Positions 1-8,101 of a stretch of 42,078 nt of DNA are shown here, piece after piece. Source of the DNA: Candidatus Thermoflexus sinensis (GTDB taxonomy: Bacteria; Chloroflexota; Anaerolineae; Thermoflexales; Thermoflexaceae); NCBI GenBank assembly GCA_016842045.1, contig JAEVEY010000073.1:1-42078 (forward strand), written 5' to 3'. Position 1 is the first letter of the stretch; every line of letters begins with the position of its first letter. The translations under genes were made by a program, and so were the position numbers. The notes under the pieces were generated by a model, which saw only the letters and a list, made by a program, of their open reading frames with translations, did no database searches and had not been told where the DNA came from.

Positions 1-116
1 GGGGGCAAGGTTTTTTCTCCCCCCTCCCCACGGCCCAAAGGGCCGTGGGGAGGGGGGAGAAAGGGGGGTGGGGCCATTCCGTTCCACCTTTAGAGCTTTC
101 AACTGCGTAACTCCTA
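1..116 (-). mobile_element. Family A MITE-like element, left part cut by window edge
   Basis: This is a non-autonomous terminal-inverted-repeat element without coding capacity. Its intact end is the 16-base AACTGCGTAACTCCTA at 101-116. Inward lies a segment matching, in reverse complement, the left arm of the full copy at 38244-38429, including the GTGGGGCCATT stretch. A perfect hairpin follows, with arms 17-36 and 40-59 and loop AAA. The other end is outside the window. The same hairpin recurs in the copies near 34480 and 38300. Confidence 0.75.
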
Positions 117-238
117 ACATCCATATCCGTATGGCGTTGCGTGAGAATGGCTGAATTGTTATCATTCCACAAAACATCGCACGCATTTGCAACCAGGCAG
201 CCGGAATAGATAACATCCGGGAAGGAAAGGGGCACAGG
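117..238. other. Leader region of the C39 gene with a repeated flank
   Basis: Bases about 118-165 resemble 24320-24362. Both contain a CATATC-GTATGGCG core and a GAAT-TTA tail, and both lie beside a family A element or relic. The core CCATA...TATGG can form a short hairpin. A TTGCAA at 187-192 could be a -35 box, but no convincing -10 partner is placed at the right distance. A purine-rich GGGAAGGAAAGG just before 239 serves as ribosome binding site. Confidence 0.35.
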
Positions 239-1573
239 ATGGGATTTCGATGGAAATGGATCGGGTTGACCCTGCTGGTGGCTTTCATGGGCATGGGGGC
301 CCTCTGGGAGGGCCTTCATCGCCTTCCCCCACGCTATATCGCCCGACTGGTTCCGGAGCCTCTTCAGCCATGGTTCTGGCCGGCGCATCCCGAAGAGGTC
401 CCCACGCCGATGGCGACGGTCCCCCCGGAACGGCTGACAGTTCTCCTCACCCCGATCGCTCCCCGCCCTTCCCCCACGGGAACGGCGCTTCCCTCCCCGA
501 CCCCGAGTCCCTCCCCATCGCCGGTGTCCACCCTCCCGCCGACGCTCACCCCGTCCCGCTCGATTCCAACGCCGACCGTTACCCGGGCGGCGTTCCCGGG
601 GCCGACCCAGGCGGCGCGAAACACGCCGGCAGCGCTGGATCAGGCCGATGTGTTGCTCTACGGGGTGCGCCATGCGTTCCAGACCTGGAACAATTGCGGT
701 CCGGCGACCCTGGCGATGGCGCTGAGCTTCTATGGATGGCGGGGCACCCAGCGGGATGCGGCGGCTGTCCTGAAGCCGGATCCAGAGGATAAAAATGTCT
801 CACCGGAGGAAATGGCGGCCTTCGCCCGGAGCCTCGGGCTTGGCGCGCGGGTTCGGGTGAACGGAGACATCGAGCTCCTCAAGCGACTGCTTCGATCCGG
901 CTTCCCGGTCATCATCGAAACGGGCTTCGAGCCGGATCCCAAACAGGGATGGATGGGACACTATAAGCTCCTGATCGGCTACAGCGAGCGGGCGGGGCAG
1001 TTTATCATTATGGACTCCTATATGGGGCCCAATCAGGGGGTTCCCTATGGAGAGGTGGACCGTTACTGGCGGCACTTCAATCGAACATATATCGTGATCT
1101 ACACCCCGGAGGCGGAGGGCCGCCTGCGGGAGTTGATCGGCCCGGTCTGGGATGACGACCGTCGGATGTGGGAGGAAACGCTGGCGCGGGCGCAGGAGGA
1201 GCTGGCGGCAAATCCTCAGGATGCCTTCGCCTGGTTCAATGTGGGCGCCGCGCTGTTCCATCTGGGGCGAGCGGAGGACGCCGCAACGGCATTCGATCAG
1301 GCCCGGGCCTTGCGATTGCCCTGGCGGATCCTGTGGTATCGGTTTGAGCCCTTCGAAGCGTATCTGGCCGTCGGCCGTTACGCCGATGTGATCGCTCTGG
1401 CGGATGCGAACCTGCGGGTGACCCCTTACGTTGAGGAATGGTATGACTATAAAGGCCAGGCATTGCTGGCGCTGGGGGATCGAGAGCGGGCCCGGGCGCT
1501 CTTCGAACAGGCGCTCCGGTTCAACCCCAACTTCCAGGCCGCCCGAGCTCATCTGACGGCCCTATCGCCGTGA
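239..1573 (+). CDS. C39-family peptidase-like protein with TPR repeats
   Basis: A 444-residue secreted or membrane-anchored protein. Residues 5-22 form one hydrophobic segment (signal anchor). Residues about 55-130 are a low-complexity Pro/Thr/Ser linker. Residues 135-290 are a papain-like C39_2 fold: the Cys is in NNCGPATLAM (C153), the His in MGHYKLLIGY (H241), and an Asp is in IMDSYMG (D259), giving a plausible catalytic triad. The C-terminus (about 310-440) carries TPR-type helices (AWFNVGAALFHLGRAEDA and YKGQALLALGDRERARALFE). The likely role is an extracytoplasmic cysteine peptidase or peptidase-like binding protein tethered to the envelope. The substrate is unknown. The ATG follows a purine-rich ribosome binding site. 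It is transcribed alone and ends against a perfect hairpin shared with the convergent small ORF. Confidence 0.85.
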   Translation: MGFRWKWIGLTLLVAFMGMGALWEGLHRLPPRYIARLVPEPLQPWFWPAHPEEVPTPMATVPPERLTVLLTPIAPRPSPTGTALPSPTPSPSPSPVSTLPPTLTPSRSIPTPTVTRAAFPGPTQAARNTPAALDQADVLLYGVRHAFQTWNNCGPATLAMALSFYGWRGTQRDAAAVLKPDPEDKNVSPEEMAAFARSLGLGARVRVNGDIELLKRLLRSGFPVIIETGFEPDPKQGWMGHYKLLIGYSERAGQFIIMDSYMGPNQGVPYGEVDRYWRHFNRTYIVIYTPEAEGRLRELIGPVWDDDRRMWEETLARAQEELAANPQDAFAWFNVGAALFHLGRAEDAATAFDQARALRLPWRILWYRFEPFEAYLAVGRYADVIALADANLRVTPYVEEWYDYKGQALLALGDRERARALFEQALRFNPNFQAARAHLTALSP

Positions 1574-1575
1574 CT

Positions 1576-1605
1576 GGTAGGACAACTGCTTGCAGTTGTC
1601 CTACC
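1576..1605. terminator. Perfect hairpin between convergent genes
   Basis: Two 14-base perfect arms (1576-1589 and 1592-1605) with a 2-base loop lie directly after the C39 stop. The hairpin includes the stop codon of the minus-strand small ORF. There is no U tract on either strand. It could block transcription from both sides. Confidence 0.55.
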
Positions 1606-1771
1606 GCTCCTGCATCCAGCGTCCGAAACGGATCATCCACGCCCCGACCTGGAACCGGAGGGTTTCCTGTTCCCCTTCCTGTTCGGCGGCCCTGCGCATT
1701 GTCTCTACCCGGGCTTCCGCCTCTCGATTTCGGCGATATACCCAGGCCCAAAGAGCGGGATCCATAAACAT
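1601..1771 (-). CDS. Small protein of 56 residues, unknown function
   Basis: I read an open frame of 57 codons on the minus strand, from ATG at 1771 to TAG at 1601-1603. It begins MFMDPALWAWVYRRNREAEA and ends VGAWMIRFGRWMQER. The start is preceded by an excellent GGAGGTG ribosome binding site with a 4-base spacer, and by a -35/-10 pair (TTGACA, 17 bases, TAGCAT) ending about 30 bases upstream. The peptide is basic and Trp-rich at both ends with an acidic, Glu-rich helical middle, which suggests an amphipathic or membrane-associated helical protein. I recognise no family. Promoter, ribosome binding site and intact frame together support a real gene. A second in-frame ATG at 1765 is possible. 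Confidence 0.55.
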   Translation of the reverse strand: MFMDPALWAWVYRRNREAEARVETMRRAAEQEGEQETLRFQVGAWMIRFGRWMQER

Positions 1772-2152
1772 TTTACACCTCCAGTTTCATCCAACCTCAT
1801 TATGCTAATCGATAAGATCAATATTGTCAAGTATTAAATTTCAAAACAGGAGATTCCGCGTTTCGTCCTTTCGGAAAGGATTTTGAGGCTGGGGGGTGCC
1901 GAAGGCGGCCCATCGAACCGAAAGAAGGGGATGGAGCTGGGCGGGTCACCTTCAGCGGCCCGCCCAGCCCCAGAATTTCTTCCTACCCAATGCCTGAAGT
2001 GCCCTGGAGGGGGAGGAGCCCATGGGTCACTTCATGGAGAGCTTGCCGCCAGAAGTCTCGGGGAATTCCCAGCGGACCTTTGCATTAGAGACGGGCTGCC
2101 GGTAAGCTATTCCTCGAACCCCTTCCACATTCTGGATTGGAGAATTGAAGTC
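1772..2152. other. Gap between small ORF and flavin reductase gene
   Basis: Apart from the promoter at 1802-1830, this gap holds a hairpin with 9-base arms (1937-1945 and 1959-1967). It also holds an imperfect inverted repeat, TGAAGTG near 1994 and CACTTCA near 2028. The frame stays open upstream of the flavin reductase start, but its composition is low-complexity Gly/Pro and not protein-like. I see no FMN riboswitch consensus. Confidence 0.4.
1802..1830 (-). promoter_or_regulatory. Sigma70-type promoter for the small ORF
   Basis: On the minus strand a consensus TTGACA (1825-1830) is followed after 17 bases by TAGCAT (1802-1807), with CATAAT overlapping just downstream. The surroundings are unusually AT-rich for this window. 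Transcription would start near 1795 and run into the ribosome binding site at about 1776-1782. Confidence 0.6.
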
Positions 2153-2635
2153 ATGGACCCGGAGATCCGCAAGCGCACACTGAGGTTGATCACCTATGGC
2201 CTTTACGTGCTCACTGCGGCGGACGGCGAGGAGATCGCCGCCGGGACGGTGAACTGGCTCTCCCAGGCCTCGTTCAACCCGCCTCTGGTGATGGTGGGGG
2301 TCAAGCGGGACAGCCATCTCCATGCGTTGATCGAGCGGACCGGTCGATTCGCTGTGAACATCCTGGGGGCCGGGCAGAAGGAGATCGCCGCCGCCTTCTT
2401 CCGTCCCACCCAGGTATCCGAGGGCCGGCTGAACGGTTACCCCTTCGAACGAGGCCCACAAACCGGCGCGCCGCTTCTGCTGGACCTGCCCGCGTGGTTT
2501 GAAGCGCGGGTGACCGATGCGGTGCATCGGGGAGATCACACCGTGTTTGTGGCCGAGGTCATCGAGGCCGGGCTGCGGGATCCCGCGGCGAAGCCGCTGG
2601 TGATGTGGGATACCGGATGGTATTACGGGGGATAA
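2153..2635 (+). CDS. Flavin reductase family protein (FMN-binding split barrel)
   Basis: A 160-residue protein of the flavin reductase-like/RutF family. These bind FMN in a split-barrel fold and supply reduced flavin or reduce flavin with NAD(P)H. Seen in the sequence: an N-terminal TYGLYVLTA strand, the AAGTVNWLSQASFNPPLVMVGVKRDS core that contacts FMN phosphate, GRFAVNILGAGQ, and a C-terminal VHRGDHTVFVAEVIEAG strand with the GDH motif typical of the family. The frame is open back to 1883, but the family N-terminus begins at MDPEIRKRTLRLITYG, so ATG 2153 is chosen. The ribosome binding site is weak (GGAGAATTGAAG). No flavin monooxygenase partner lies next to it, so the physiological electron acceptor is not known. 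Confidence 0.85.
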   Translation: MDPEIRKRTLRLITYGLYVLTAADGEEIAAGTVNWLSQASFNPPLVMVGVKRDSHLHALIERTGRFAVNILGAGQKEIAAAFFRPTQVSEGRLNGYPFERGPQTGAPLLLDLPAWFEARVTDAVHRGDHTVFVAEVIEAGLRDPAAKPLVMWDTGWYYGG

Positions 2636-2730
2636 AGAATGGGCAACTCGCTTTCCCCGCTAACTCCGGCGACCTGAAGTTCTAAAACCCATCGCAACCA
2701 GGTGCCACTTTACTCCCTGAGGAGGCCCGG

Positions 2731-3570
2731 ATGGTTCGGATCGTGACGGACAGCGGCGCGCATCTTCCGCCGGAACTGTTTCGCCAGTATGAGATCACGC
2801 TGGTCCCTCTGGTGGTGAACATGGGCGGGCGGACTTACTATGAGGGGGAGGATCTGGATCTGGAGGCCTTTTATCACTATCTCCGGACCTCCCCGACGCT
2901 CCCCACGACCTCTCAGCCGCCGGTGGGTCGGTTCTATGAGGCCTATCGCCAGTTAAGCAAGGCCGGGCATCCCATTGTATCCATCCATCTTTCCTCCGCG
3001 TTGAGCGGGACCTATGCAGCGGCGGTGGCGGCCCGGGAGATGCTCCCCGAGGCCGAAATTCACGTGGTGGATACCCGGTTGATCTCCGTTCCGCAGGGGA
3101 TCCTGGTGCTGGAAGCCGCCCGGATGGCCCGTGCGGGGGCAACAGCCCGGGAGATCGTGGAGCGCCTGGAGTTCATGAAAGCCCGCACGGTGTTTTATTT
3201 CGTCCTGGACACCCTGGAGTATCTGGCCAAGGGGGGGCGGGTGAGCAACATCCAGGCCCTGATGGGGAACTTGCTCCAGTTAAAGCCGATCCTCAAGCTC
3301 CATGAGGGCCGGATTGAGGCGCATGAGCGGGTGCGGACGACTCAACGGGCCCGGGCCCGGCTGCAGGAGCTGATCCGGGAATATGCGCGCGGGCGGCGGG
3401 ATCTGCGGATCGGGGTGATGCACACCCGGCTTTCGGAGGTGGCGGAAGTCATCGCCCGCACCCTGCAGGAGGAGTTGCAGCCAACGGAGATCTTCGTCGC
3501 CGAAGCGGGGCCGGCCGTGGCCACCCATGCCGGGCCAGGGGGATTGGGGCTGGCGTGTTATGGGGAATAG
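2731..3570 (+). CDS. degV: DegV family fatty-acid-binding protein
   Basis: A 279-residue DegV/FakB-like protein. Family members bind a fatty acid and, where FakA is present, present it for phosphorylation. Motifs seen: TDSGAHLP at the N-terminus, PTTSQPPVG, SIHLSSALSGTY (the Ser-rich acyl carboxylate pocket), DTLEYLAKGGRV, and a C-terminal HAGPGGLGLACYG. The length is normal. ATG 2731 follows CTGAGGAGG at ideal spacing. No fakA is in the window. The gene is separated from the convergent ugd by about 200 bases holding a bidirectional hairpin terminator. Confidence 0.92.
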   Translation: MVRIVTDSGAHLPPELFRQYEITLVPLVVNMGGRTYYEGEDLDLEAFYHYLRTSPTLPTTSQPPVGRFYEAYRQLSKAGHPIVSIHLSSALSGTYAAAVAAREMLPEAEIHVVDTRLISVPQGILVLEAARMARAGATAREIVERLEFMKARTVFYFVLDTLEYLAKGGRVSNIQALMGNLLQLKPILKLHEGRIEAHERVRTTQRARARLQELIREYARGRRDLRIGVMHTRLSEVAEVIARTLQEELQPTEIFVAEAGPAVATHAGPGGLGLACYGE

Positions 3571-3697
3571 GCTTGTTGCGTAACTACGGCAAGGGGGCTT
3601 TTGAGGCGAGGGCGATCGTCTCTCCAATCACGCAACGAGTTTAGTCTAATGAAAAGAACGGCCCCCTCAGCTGCCCTCGCAAGAGGGAGCTCGGAGG

Positions 3698-3732
3698 GAT
3701 TGGGGCGGGCACCGAAGGCGCCCGCCCCAATC
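3698..3732. terminator. Bidirectional hairpin terminator, degV/ugd
   Basis: Arms of about 15 bases flank a CCGAAGG centre with one mismatch. On the minus strand the loop reads CTTCGG, a stable UUCG tetraloop. It lies between two convergent genes and is followed on the plus strand by CCCAAAACA. Confidence 0.55.
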
Positions 3733-3761
3733 CCAAAACAGAACTGAGATAAAGAAGGGAT

Positions 3762-3782
3762 CCACGCCCTCAACGGGCGTGG
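3762..3782. terminator. Hairpin enclosing the ugd stop codon
   Basis: Perfect 8-base arms (3762-3769 and 3775-3782) surround a 5-base loop. The TGA stop of ugd (3770-3772 on the minus strand) lies in the loop. Confidence 0.4.
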
Positions 3783-5104
3783 GATCCCGGGTTCGGATGG
3801 TTGTATCCCCGTCCGATCCCCCGGTAGATGAACCCCAGTTCCCGCATCAGCTCCGGCTCGTAGATATTGCGGCCGTCAATGATCACCGGCCGGCGCATGA
3901 GCTGCTTGATCCGTGGGAGATCCAGATGCTTGAACTCGTTCCAGTCCGTCACCACCACCAGGGCGTCCGCGCCATCGGCCAGCTCGTAGGGATCGGCGCA
4001 CATGATCAGCTGGGGCAGGACTCGGGCGGCGTTGGGCATGGCCACCGGATCATAGGCACGAACGATGGCGCCTTCCTGCAGGAGATAGCCCGCGATCTCC
4101 AGCGCGGGGGCCTCCCGGATGTCATCGGTGTTCGGCTTGAAGGCCAGCCCCAGCAGGCCGATCACCATGCCGCTCAGGTCCTCCAGGATCTCCTTCAGCT
4201 TCCCCACCACCCGCCGCCGCTGATCCCGGTTGATCTCCACGACGGCCTGGAGCAGCTGGGGGTGGCAGCCGTGAACGATCGCCATATGGATGAGGGCTTT
4301 GACATCCTTTGGGAAACACGATCCCCCCCATCCGACCCCCGCGTCCAGGAAGGCGCGGCCGATACGCTTATCGAAGCCCATGCCGGCAGCCACCTCCTTG
4401 ACGTCGGCGCCCAGGGCCTCGCAGATGTTCGCGATCTCATTAATGAAGGAGATCTTGGTGGCGAGGAAAGCGTTGGAAGCGTATTTGATCATCTCCGCGG
4501 TGCGCAGATCGGTGATCATGATGGTGCTGCGCAGAGGAAGGTAAAGCTGCGCCACCTTCTCCGCCGCCTCCCGATCCAGCGATCCTAACACGATGCGATC
4601 CGGGTTCATAAAGTCATAAACCGCTGATCCCTCCCGCAGGAACTCCGGGTTAGAGACCACCCAGAACGGGATGGGCTGACGCTGGCGGCTGCGCACGATA
4701 TCCGCGACCCAGTCCCCTGTGCCCACCGGCACGGTGCTCTTGTTGACGATGATCATGGGGTGATCCATCACCTCACCGATGCGCTCAGCCGCCATGCGCA
4801 CATACCGCAGATCCGCCTCCCCATCCACTCCCTCCGGGGTTCCCACGGCGATGAAGACGAACTCCGCCGGGAGGCCGTTGATGCCCTCCTCATAAGAGGT
4901 GGTGAAGGAGAGCCGGCCAGCCTTCATATTGCGGCGGACGATCTCCTCGAGCCCCGGCTCGAAGATAGGAAGGCGGCCCTCCTGGAGCATGGCGATCTTC
5001 TCCTCGTTGATATCCACACACGCCACCCGATTGCCCAGGTCGGCCAGGCAGGCCGCTGTGGTGAGCCCGACATAGCCCGCGCCGATCACACAAATCCGCT
5101 TCAT
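3770..5104 (-). CDS. ugd: UDP-glucose 6-dehydrogenase
   Basis: A 444-residue cytosolic enzyme of the UDP-glucose/GDP-mannose dehydrogenase family. It oxidises UDP-glucose twice with NAD+ to UDP-glucuronate for surface polysaccharide synthesis. The N-terminal Rossmann domain begins [21 protein letters not shown] with the acidic VDIN after strand 2. The catalytic cysteine sits in [11 protein letters not shown] (about residue 260). The C-terminal domain has [20 protein letters not shown] and ends with the UDP-binding domain ([11 protein letters not shown]). Length is typical. The start follows CTCGGGAGG. A UDP-mannuronate-type specificity cannot be excluded from sequence alone, but spacing and motifs favour UDP-glucose. 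No glycosyltransferase operon is attached. Confidence 0.9.
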   Translation of the reverse strand: MKRICVIGAGYVGLTTAACLADLGNRVACVDINEEKIAMLQEGRLPIFEPGLEEIVRRNMKAGRLSFTTSYEEGINGLPAEFVFIAVGTPEGVDGEADLRYVRMAAERIGEVMDHPMIIVNKSTVPVGTGDWVADIVRSRQRQPIPFWVVSNPEFLREGSAVYDFMNPDRIVLGSLDREAAEKVAQLYLPLRSTIMITDLRTAEMIKYASNAFLATKISFINEIANICEALGADVKEVAAGMGFDKRIGRAFLDAGVGWGGSCFPKDVKALIHMAIVHGCHPQLLQAVVEINRDQRRRVVGKLKEILEDLSGMVIGLLGLAFKPNTDDIREAPALEIAGYLLQEGAIVRAYDPVAMPNAARVLPQLIMCADPYELADGADALVVVTDWNEFKHLDLPRIKQLMRRPVIIDGRNIYEPELMRELGFIYRGIGRGYNHPNPGSHAR

Positions 5105-5181
5105 CCATGCCTCCCGAGAGGATGATCTGCAGGATGGCCCCGTGGTCCCGCCCGCCGCACCGATTGCCCATCCTTACGACA

Positions 5182-5227
5182 GGGATCCCCCTCTTCCCCA
5201 CCGAAAGCGGGGAGGAATGGGGATCCC
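5182..5227 (-). terminator. Hairpin downstream of the fused ABC gene
   Basis: GGGATCCCC (5182-5190) pairs with GGGGATCCC (5219-5227). An inner, slightly imperfect CTCTTCCCC/GGGGAGGA stem surrounds an ACCGAAAGC loop. It lies 27 bases past the stop of the upstream minus-strand gene. No clear U tract follows. Confidence 0.5.
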
Positions 5228-5254
5228 ATAAGGCACAGCCATCCCATGAATGGT

Positions 5255-7882
5255 TCATATCCGCTCGGAGCGCTCTATAACCGGCCATCGCTCCGCCGGG
5301 AGCACGCCAGCCATCAGCAGTCCAATCTGTTGCAGCGTGGCCTCTGCTCGATCCAGGACAGCGACGAGGCGGCCCCGATACATCACCGCAATCCGATCCG
5401 CCAGGGAGAAGATCTCATCCAGCTCCGTGGAAACCAGAAGCACAGCCGCCCCCTGATCCCGCATCTCCACGATCTTGCGGTGGATATATTCCGTTGCCCC
5501 CACATCCAGACCCCGGGTGGGCTGGTTGGCGACCAGCAGGCGGATGGGGCGGGAAAGCTCCCGCGCGGCGATCACCTTCTGCTGGTTGCCTCCGGAGAGG
5601 CTTCGCACCGGGGTATAGGGACTGGGCGTTCGGATGTCATAGAGAGCGATGAGCCGCCGTGCGTGATTCAGAACCGCCTGGGGCTGCCGCTGAATGCCGC
5701 GGGCGAAAGGAGGCTGATAGTAGGTGTTCAGCACCAGATTGTCCGCCACGGAGTAAGGCAACACCAGGCCGTGCTTCTGACGGTCCTCCGGGATGTGAGC
5801 CATCCCCCGTTCGGTTCGATGACGGGGCGGTTGGAGGGTGACTTCCTCGTCGAGCAGGAAGATCCGGCCGCCGGCAGCCGGCCGTAACCCGACCAGGGCC
5901 TCGATCAGTTCCGTCTGGCCGTTGCCCTGCACCCCGGCGATCCCCAGGATCTCGCCCGCCCGCACGGAGAAGCTGACCCCATTGACCACCATCGCCCCCC
6001 GGTCGTCGCGGACCCGGAGATCCTCCACACGCAGGACCTCCGGGCCGGGCCGGGCTGGGGTCTTCTCCACGGTCAGCATCACTTCGCGGCCAACCATCAT
6101 CGCCGCCAGATGCGCCTCGTCGGCCTCCTGGGGCGTCAGGGTACCTACCACGCGGCCGTTCCGGAGCACCGTGATGCGATCGGCGACGGCCAGGACCTCC
6201 TTCAGTTTGTGAGTAATGAAGATGATTGAGACCCCCTGCTGCTGCAGGCGGCGCATCACCCGGAATAGCTCTTCGGTCTCCTGAGGCGTCAACACCGCCG
6301 TCGGCTCGTCCAGGATCAGGATGTCCGCCTTCCGGTAGAGGGCTTTCAGGATCTCCACGCGCTGCTGGACCCCGACCGGCAGATCCTTCACCAGCGCTTC
6401 CGGATCCACCTCGAGGCCGTATCGCTGGGAGAGGGCGCGGACTTCCTCCACCGCTCGCCGGAGATCCAGGAAGGGTCCACGGCGGACCTCCTGACCCAGG
6501 ATGATGTTCTCCGCCACGGTGAACACGGGCACCAGCATGAAATGCTGGTGGACCATCCCGATGCCCAGGCGGATGGCGTCGCTGGGGCTGCGGATCTCCA
6601 CCGGCTGGCCGTTCACGTAGATCTCCCCCTCATCGGGGTGATAGAGGCCGTAGAGGATATTCATCAGGGTGGTCTTTCCCGCCCCATTCTCCCCCAGGAT
6701 TGCGTGGATTTCCCCTCGACGCAGCGAGAAGTTCACGTGATCGTTGGCGATCACCCCCGGGAAGCGCTTGACGATCCCCACGGCCTGCAGGATCGTCCCA
6801 TCCACGGAGAGGGGAGCCGGGGCGGGATGGGCCGCCCGACGCCGGGGCGGCAGGGCTTCTTTCTCATAGGGTTGCCCATCGGCAGCAGGGGGGATCGTCC
6901 GGCCCACGATGCCCGTGAGCACCAGCATCGTCATCACATAGGGCACCATGCCCACAAACTGGGAGGGGGCGGGGAACTCGAACTGCTGGGCGTTGGCCTG
7001 AAGGGCCTGGGCTGCTCCAAAGAGGAGCGTAGCCGCCCAGGCGCCGAACGGCGTCCAGTTCCCGAAGATCATCGCCGCCAGGGAGATGAAGCCCCGACCG
7101 CTGGTCATCAGGGGCTCGAAGGCCGGCACCGACTCCAGGGTGAAGTAAGCGCCAGCCAGGCCGGCGATGGCCCCTCCCAGGACCACGTTGATGTAGCGAA
7201 GGCGAATGACATCAATCCCCAGGGTGTCTGCGCCGCGGGGATGCTCGCCCACCGCCCGTGTCCGCAGCCCCCACACGGTCCGGAACAGGAGGATATGCAC
7301 CAGGATCACCAGGATCGGCGCCAGCCAGGTGATCGGCTGCTGGTTGAAGATGCTCCCCACCAGAGGGAGGTCTGAGAGGACGGGCAGGGCGATGCGGGGC
7401 AGCACTCCGGGGGAATGGGGCATCTGGCCGCCGAAGAAAAGCTGACGGTTCAGATAGCCGGTGATCCCAACTGCCAGGATGTTGATGACCGTCCCGCTGA
7501 TGATCTGATCGGTTTTGTAGGTGACTGAGAGGACGGCGTGGAGCAGGCCCAGGAGGGCGCCGGTGAGGATGGCGATGAGCACGCCCAGGAGGAGGGCCAG
7601 GAGCCCGGGAGCGCCGGCGTCGTAGATGTAGAGTGAGGCCGTGAATCCGGTGAACGCCGCCGTCAGCATCATGCCCTCGATGGCGATGTTCACCACCCCG
7701 CTCCGTTCGCAGAAGATGCCGGAGAGGGCCCCCAGCACCAGCGGGGTGGAAACCCGGATGGTGGTGGACAGCATGCTGACGATGATCACTGCCGCCGGAT
7801 AGCGCCCGTAGCCCAGCGCCACCGCTGTTCCAAAAATCAGGGCGATCACGCCGATGACAAAGCCGAATCGACGCGCGTCCAT
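5255..7882 (-). CDS. ABC importer: permease fused to double ATPase (nucleoside/sugar type)
   Basis: A single 875-residue frame without interruption. Residues 1-330 are an RbsC/YufQ-type membrane permease with about eight hydrophobic segments and the cytoplasmic VGEHPRGADTLGIDV coupling motif. Residues 331-360 are a Pro/Arg/Ala linker. Residues 361-875 are a YufO/RbsA-type tandem ATPase. ATPase 1 has Walker A GENGAGKTT (about 397-405), the degenerate signature LPVGVQQR (501-508) and Walker B ILILDEP. ATPase 2 has the degenerate P-loop GVQGNGQTE, a good signature LSGGNQQK (762-769) and NQPTRGLD in place of Walker B, which is usual for the second half in this family. In Bacillus nupNOPQ these are separate proteins. 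The partner permease is directly upstream (8102-9292). No Bmp/Med lipoprotein is in the window. The start has an AGAGAGGAT ribosome binding site. Substrates are probably nucleosides. Confidence 0.9.
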   Translation of the reverse strand: MDARRFGFVIGVIALIFGTAVALGYGRYPAAVIIVSMLSTTIRVSTPLVLGALSGIFCERSGVVNIAIEGMMLTAAFTGFTASLYIYDAGAPGLLALLLGVLIAILTGALLGLLHAVLSVTYKTDQIISGTVINILAVGITGYLNRQLFFGGQMPHSPGVLPRIALPVLSDLPLVGSIFNQQPITWLAPILVILVHILLFRTVWGLRTRAVGEHPRGADTLGIDVIRLRYINVVLGGAIAGLAGAYFTLESVPAFEPLMTSGRGFISLAAMIFGNWTPFGAWAATLLFGAAQALQANAQQFEFPAPSQFVGMVPYVMTMLVLTGIVGRTIPPAADGQPYEKEALPPRRRAAHPAPAPLSVDGTILQAVGIVKRFPGVIANDHVNFSLRRGEIHAILGENGAGKTTLMNILYGLYHPDEGEIYVNGQPVEIRSPSDAIRLGIGMVHQHFMLVPVFTVAENIILGQEVRRGPFLDLRRAVEEVRALSQRYGLEVDPEALVKDLPVGVQQRVEILKALYRKADILILDEPTAVLTPQETEELFRVMRRLQQQGVSIIFITHKLKEVLAVADRITVLRNGRVVGTLTPQEADEAHLAAMMVGREVMLTVEKTPARPGPEVLRVEDLRVRDDRGAMVVNGVSFSVRAGEILGIAGVQGNGQTELIEALVGLRPAAGGRIFLLDEEVTLQPPRHRTERGMAHIPEDRQKHGLVLPYSVADNLVLNTYYQPPFARGIQRQPQAVLNHARRLIALYDIRTPSPYTPVRSLSGGNQQKVIAARELSRPIRLLVANQPTRGLDVGATEYIHRKIVEMRDQGAAVLLVSTELDEIFSLADRIAVMYRGRLVAVLDRAEATLQQIGLLMAGVLPAERWPVIERSERI

Positions 7883-7955
7883 TCTGTATCCTCTCTGAAA
7901 AGAAGACTGGTTTTCATAGAACTGACGCCGTTCGCCTTTATCTCAGCGAATTGGG

Positions 7956-8084
7956 AACCGAACATGCTCTGTTGCGATCTTGGCGGTACCCGCGCGGGTT
8001 TCGCGTTTGCCCCTCCCCACGTCGCTTCGCGGCGGGGGGAGGGGGTAAATAAAGCCTCTAGTTTGCAACAGAGCAAACCGAACA
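7956..8084. mobile_element. Family B MITE-like element with 9-bp target duplication
   Basis: The element occupies 7965-8075 (111 bases). Its ends are perfect 11-base inverted repeats: TGCTCTGTTGC at 7965-7975 and GCAACAGAGCA at 8065-8075. It is flanked by exact direct repeats AACCGAACA at 7956-7964 and 8076-8084, a clear target-site duplication. The centre is a GC-rich imperfect hairpin (CCCCTCCCCACG...). It has no coding capacity. It sits in the gap between the two ABC transporter genes. Confidence 0.85.
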
Positions 8085-8101
8085 TCGAAGGTGCCCGGCT
8101 T

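Noticed and set aside
1990-2110. Possible FMN riboswitch upstream of the flavin reductase
   Set aside because: The conserved RFN blocks (AGGGTGAAATTCC, CCGACCGGCGGT) are absent. Only a short TGAAGTG/CACTTCA repeat is present.
1883-2152. N-terminal extension of the flavin reductase frame
   Set aside because: The extension is Gly/Pro-rich, includes a hairpin, and is absent from the family. ATG 2153 fits the known N-terminus.
3574-3640. TTGTTGCGT and ACGCAACGA near 3580 and 3630 as another inverted-repeat element
   Set aside because: The repeat is short and imperfect, has no flanking duplication, and no second copy was noticed in the window.
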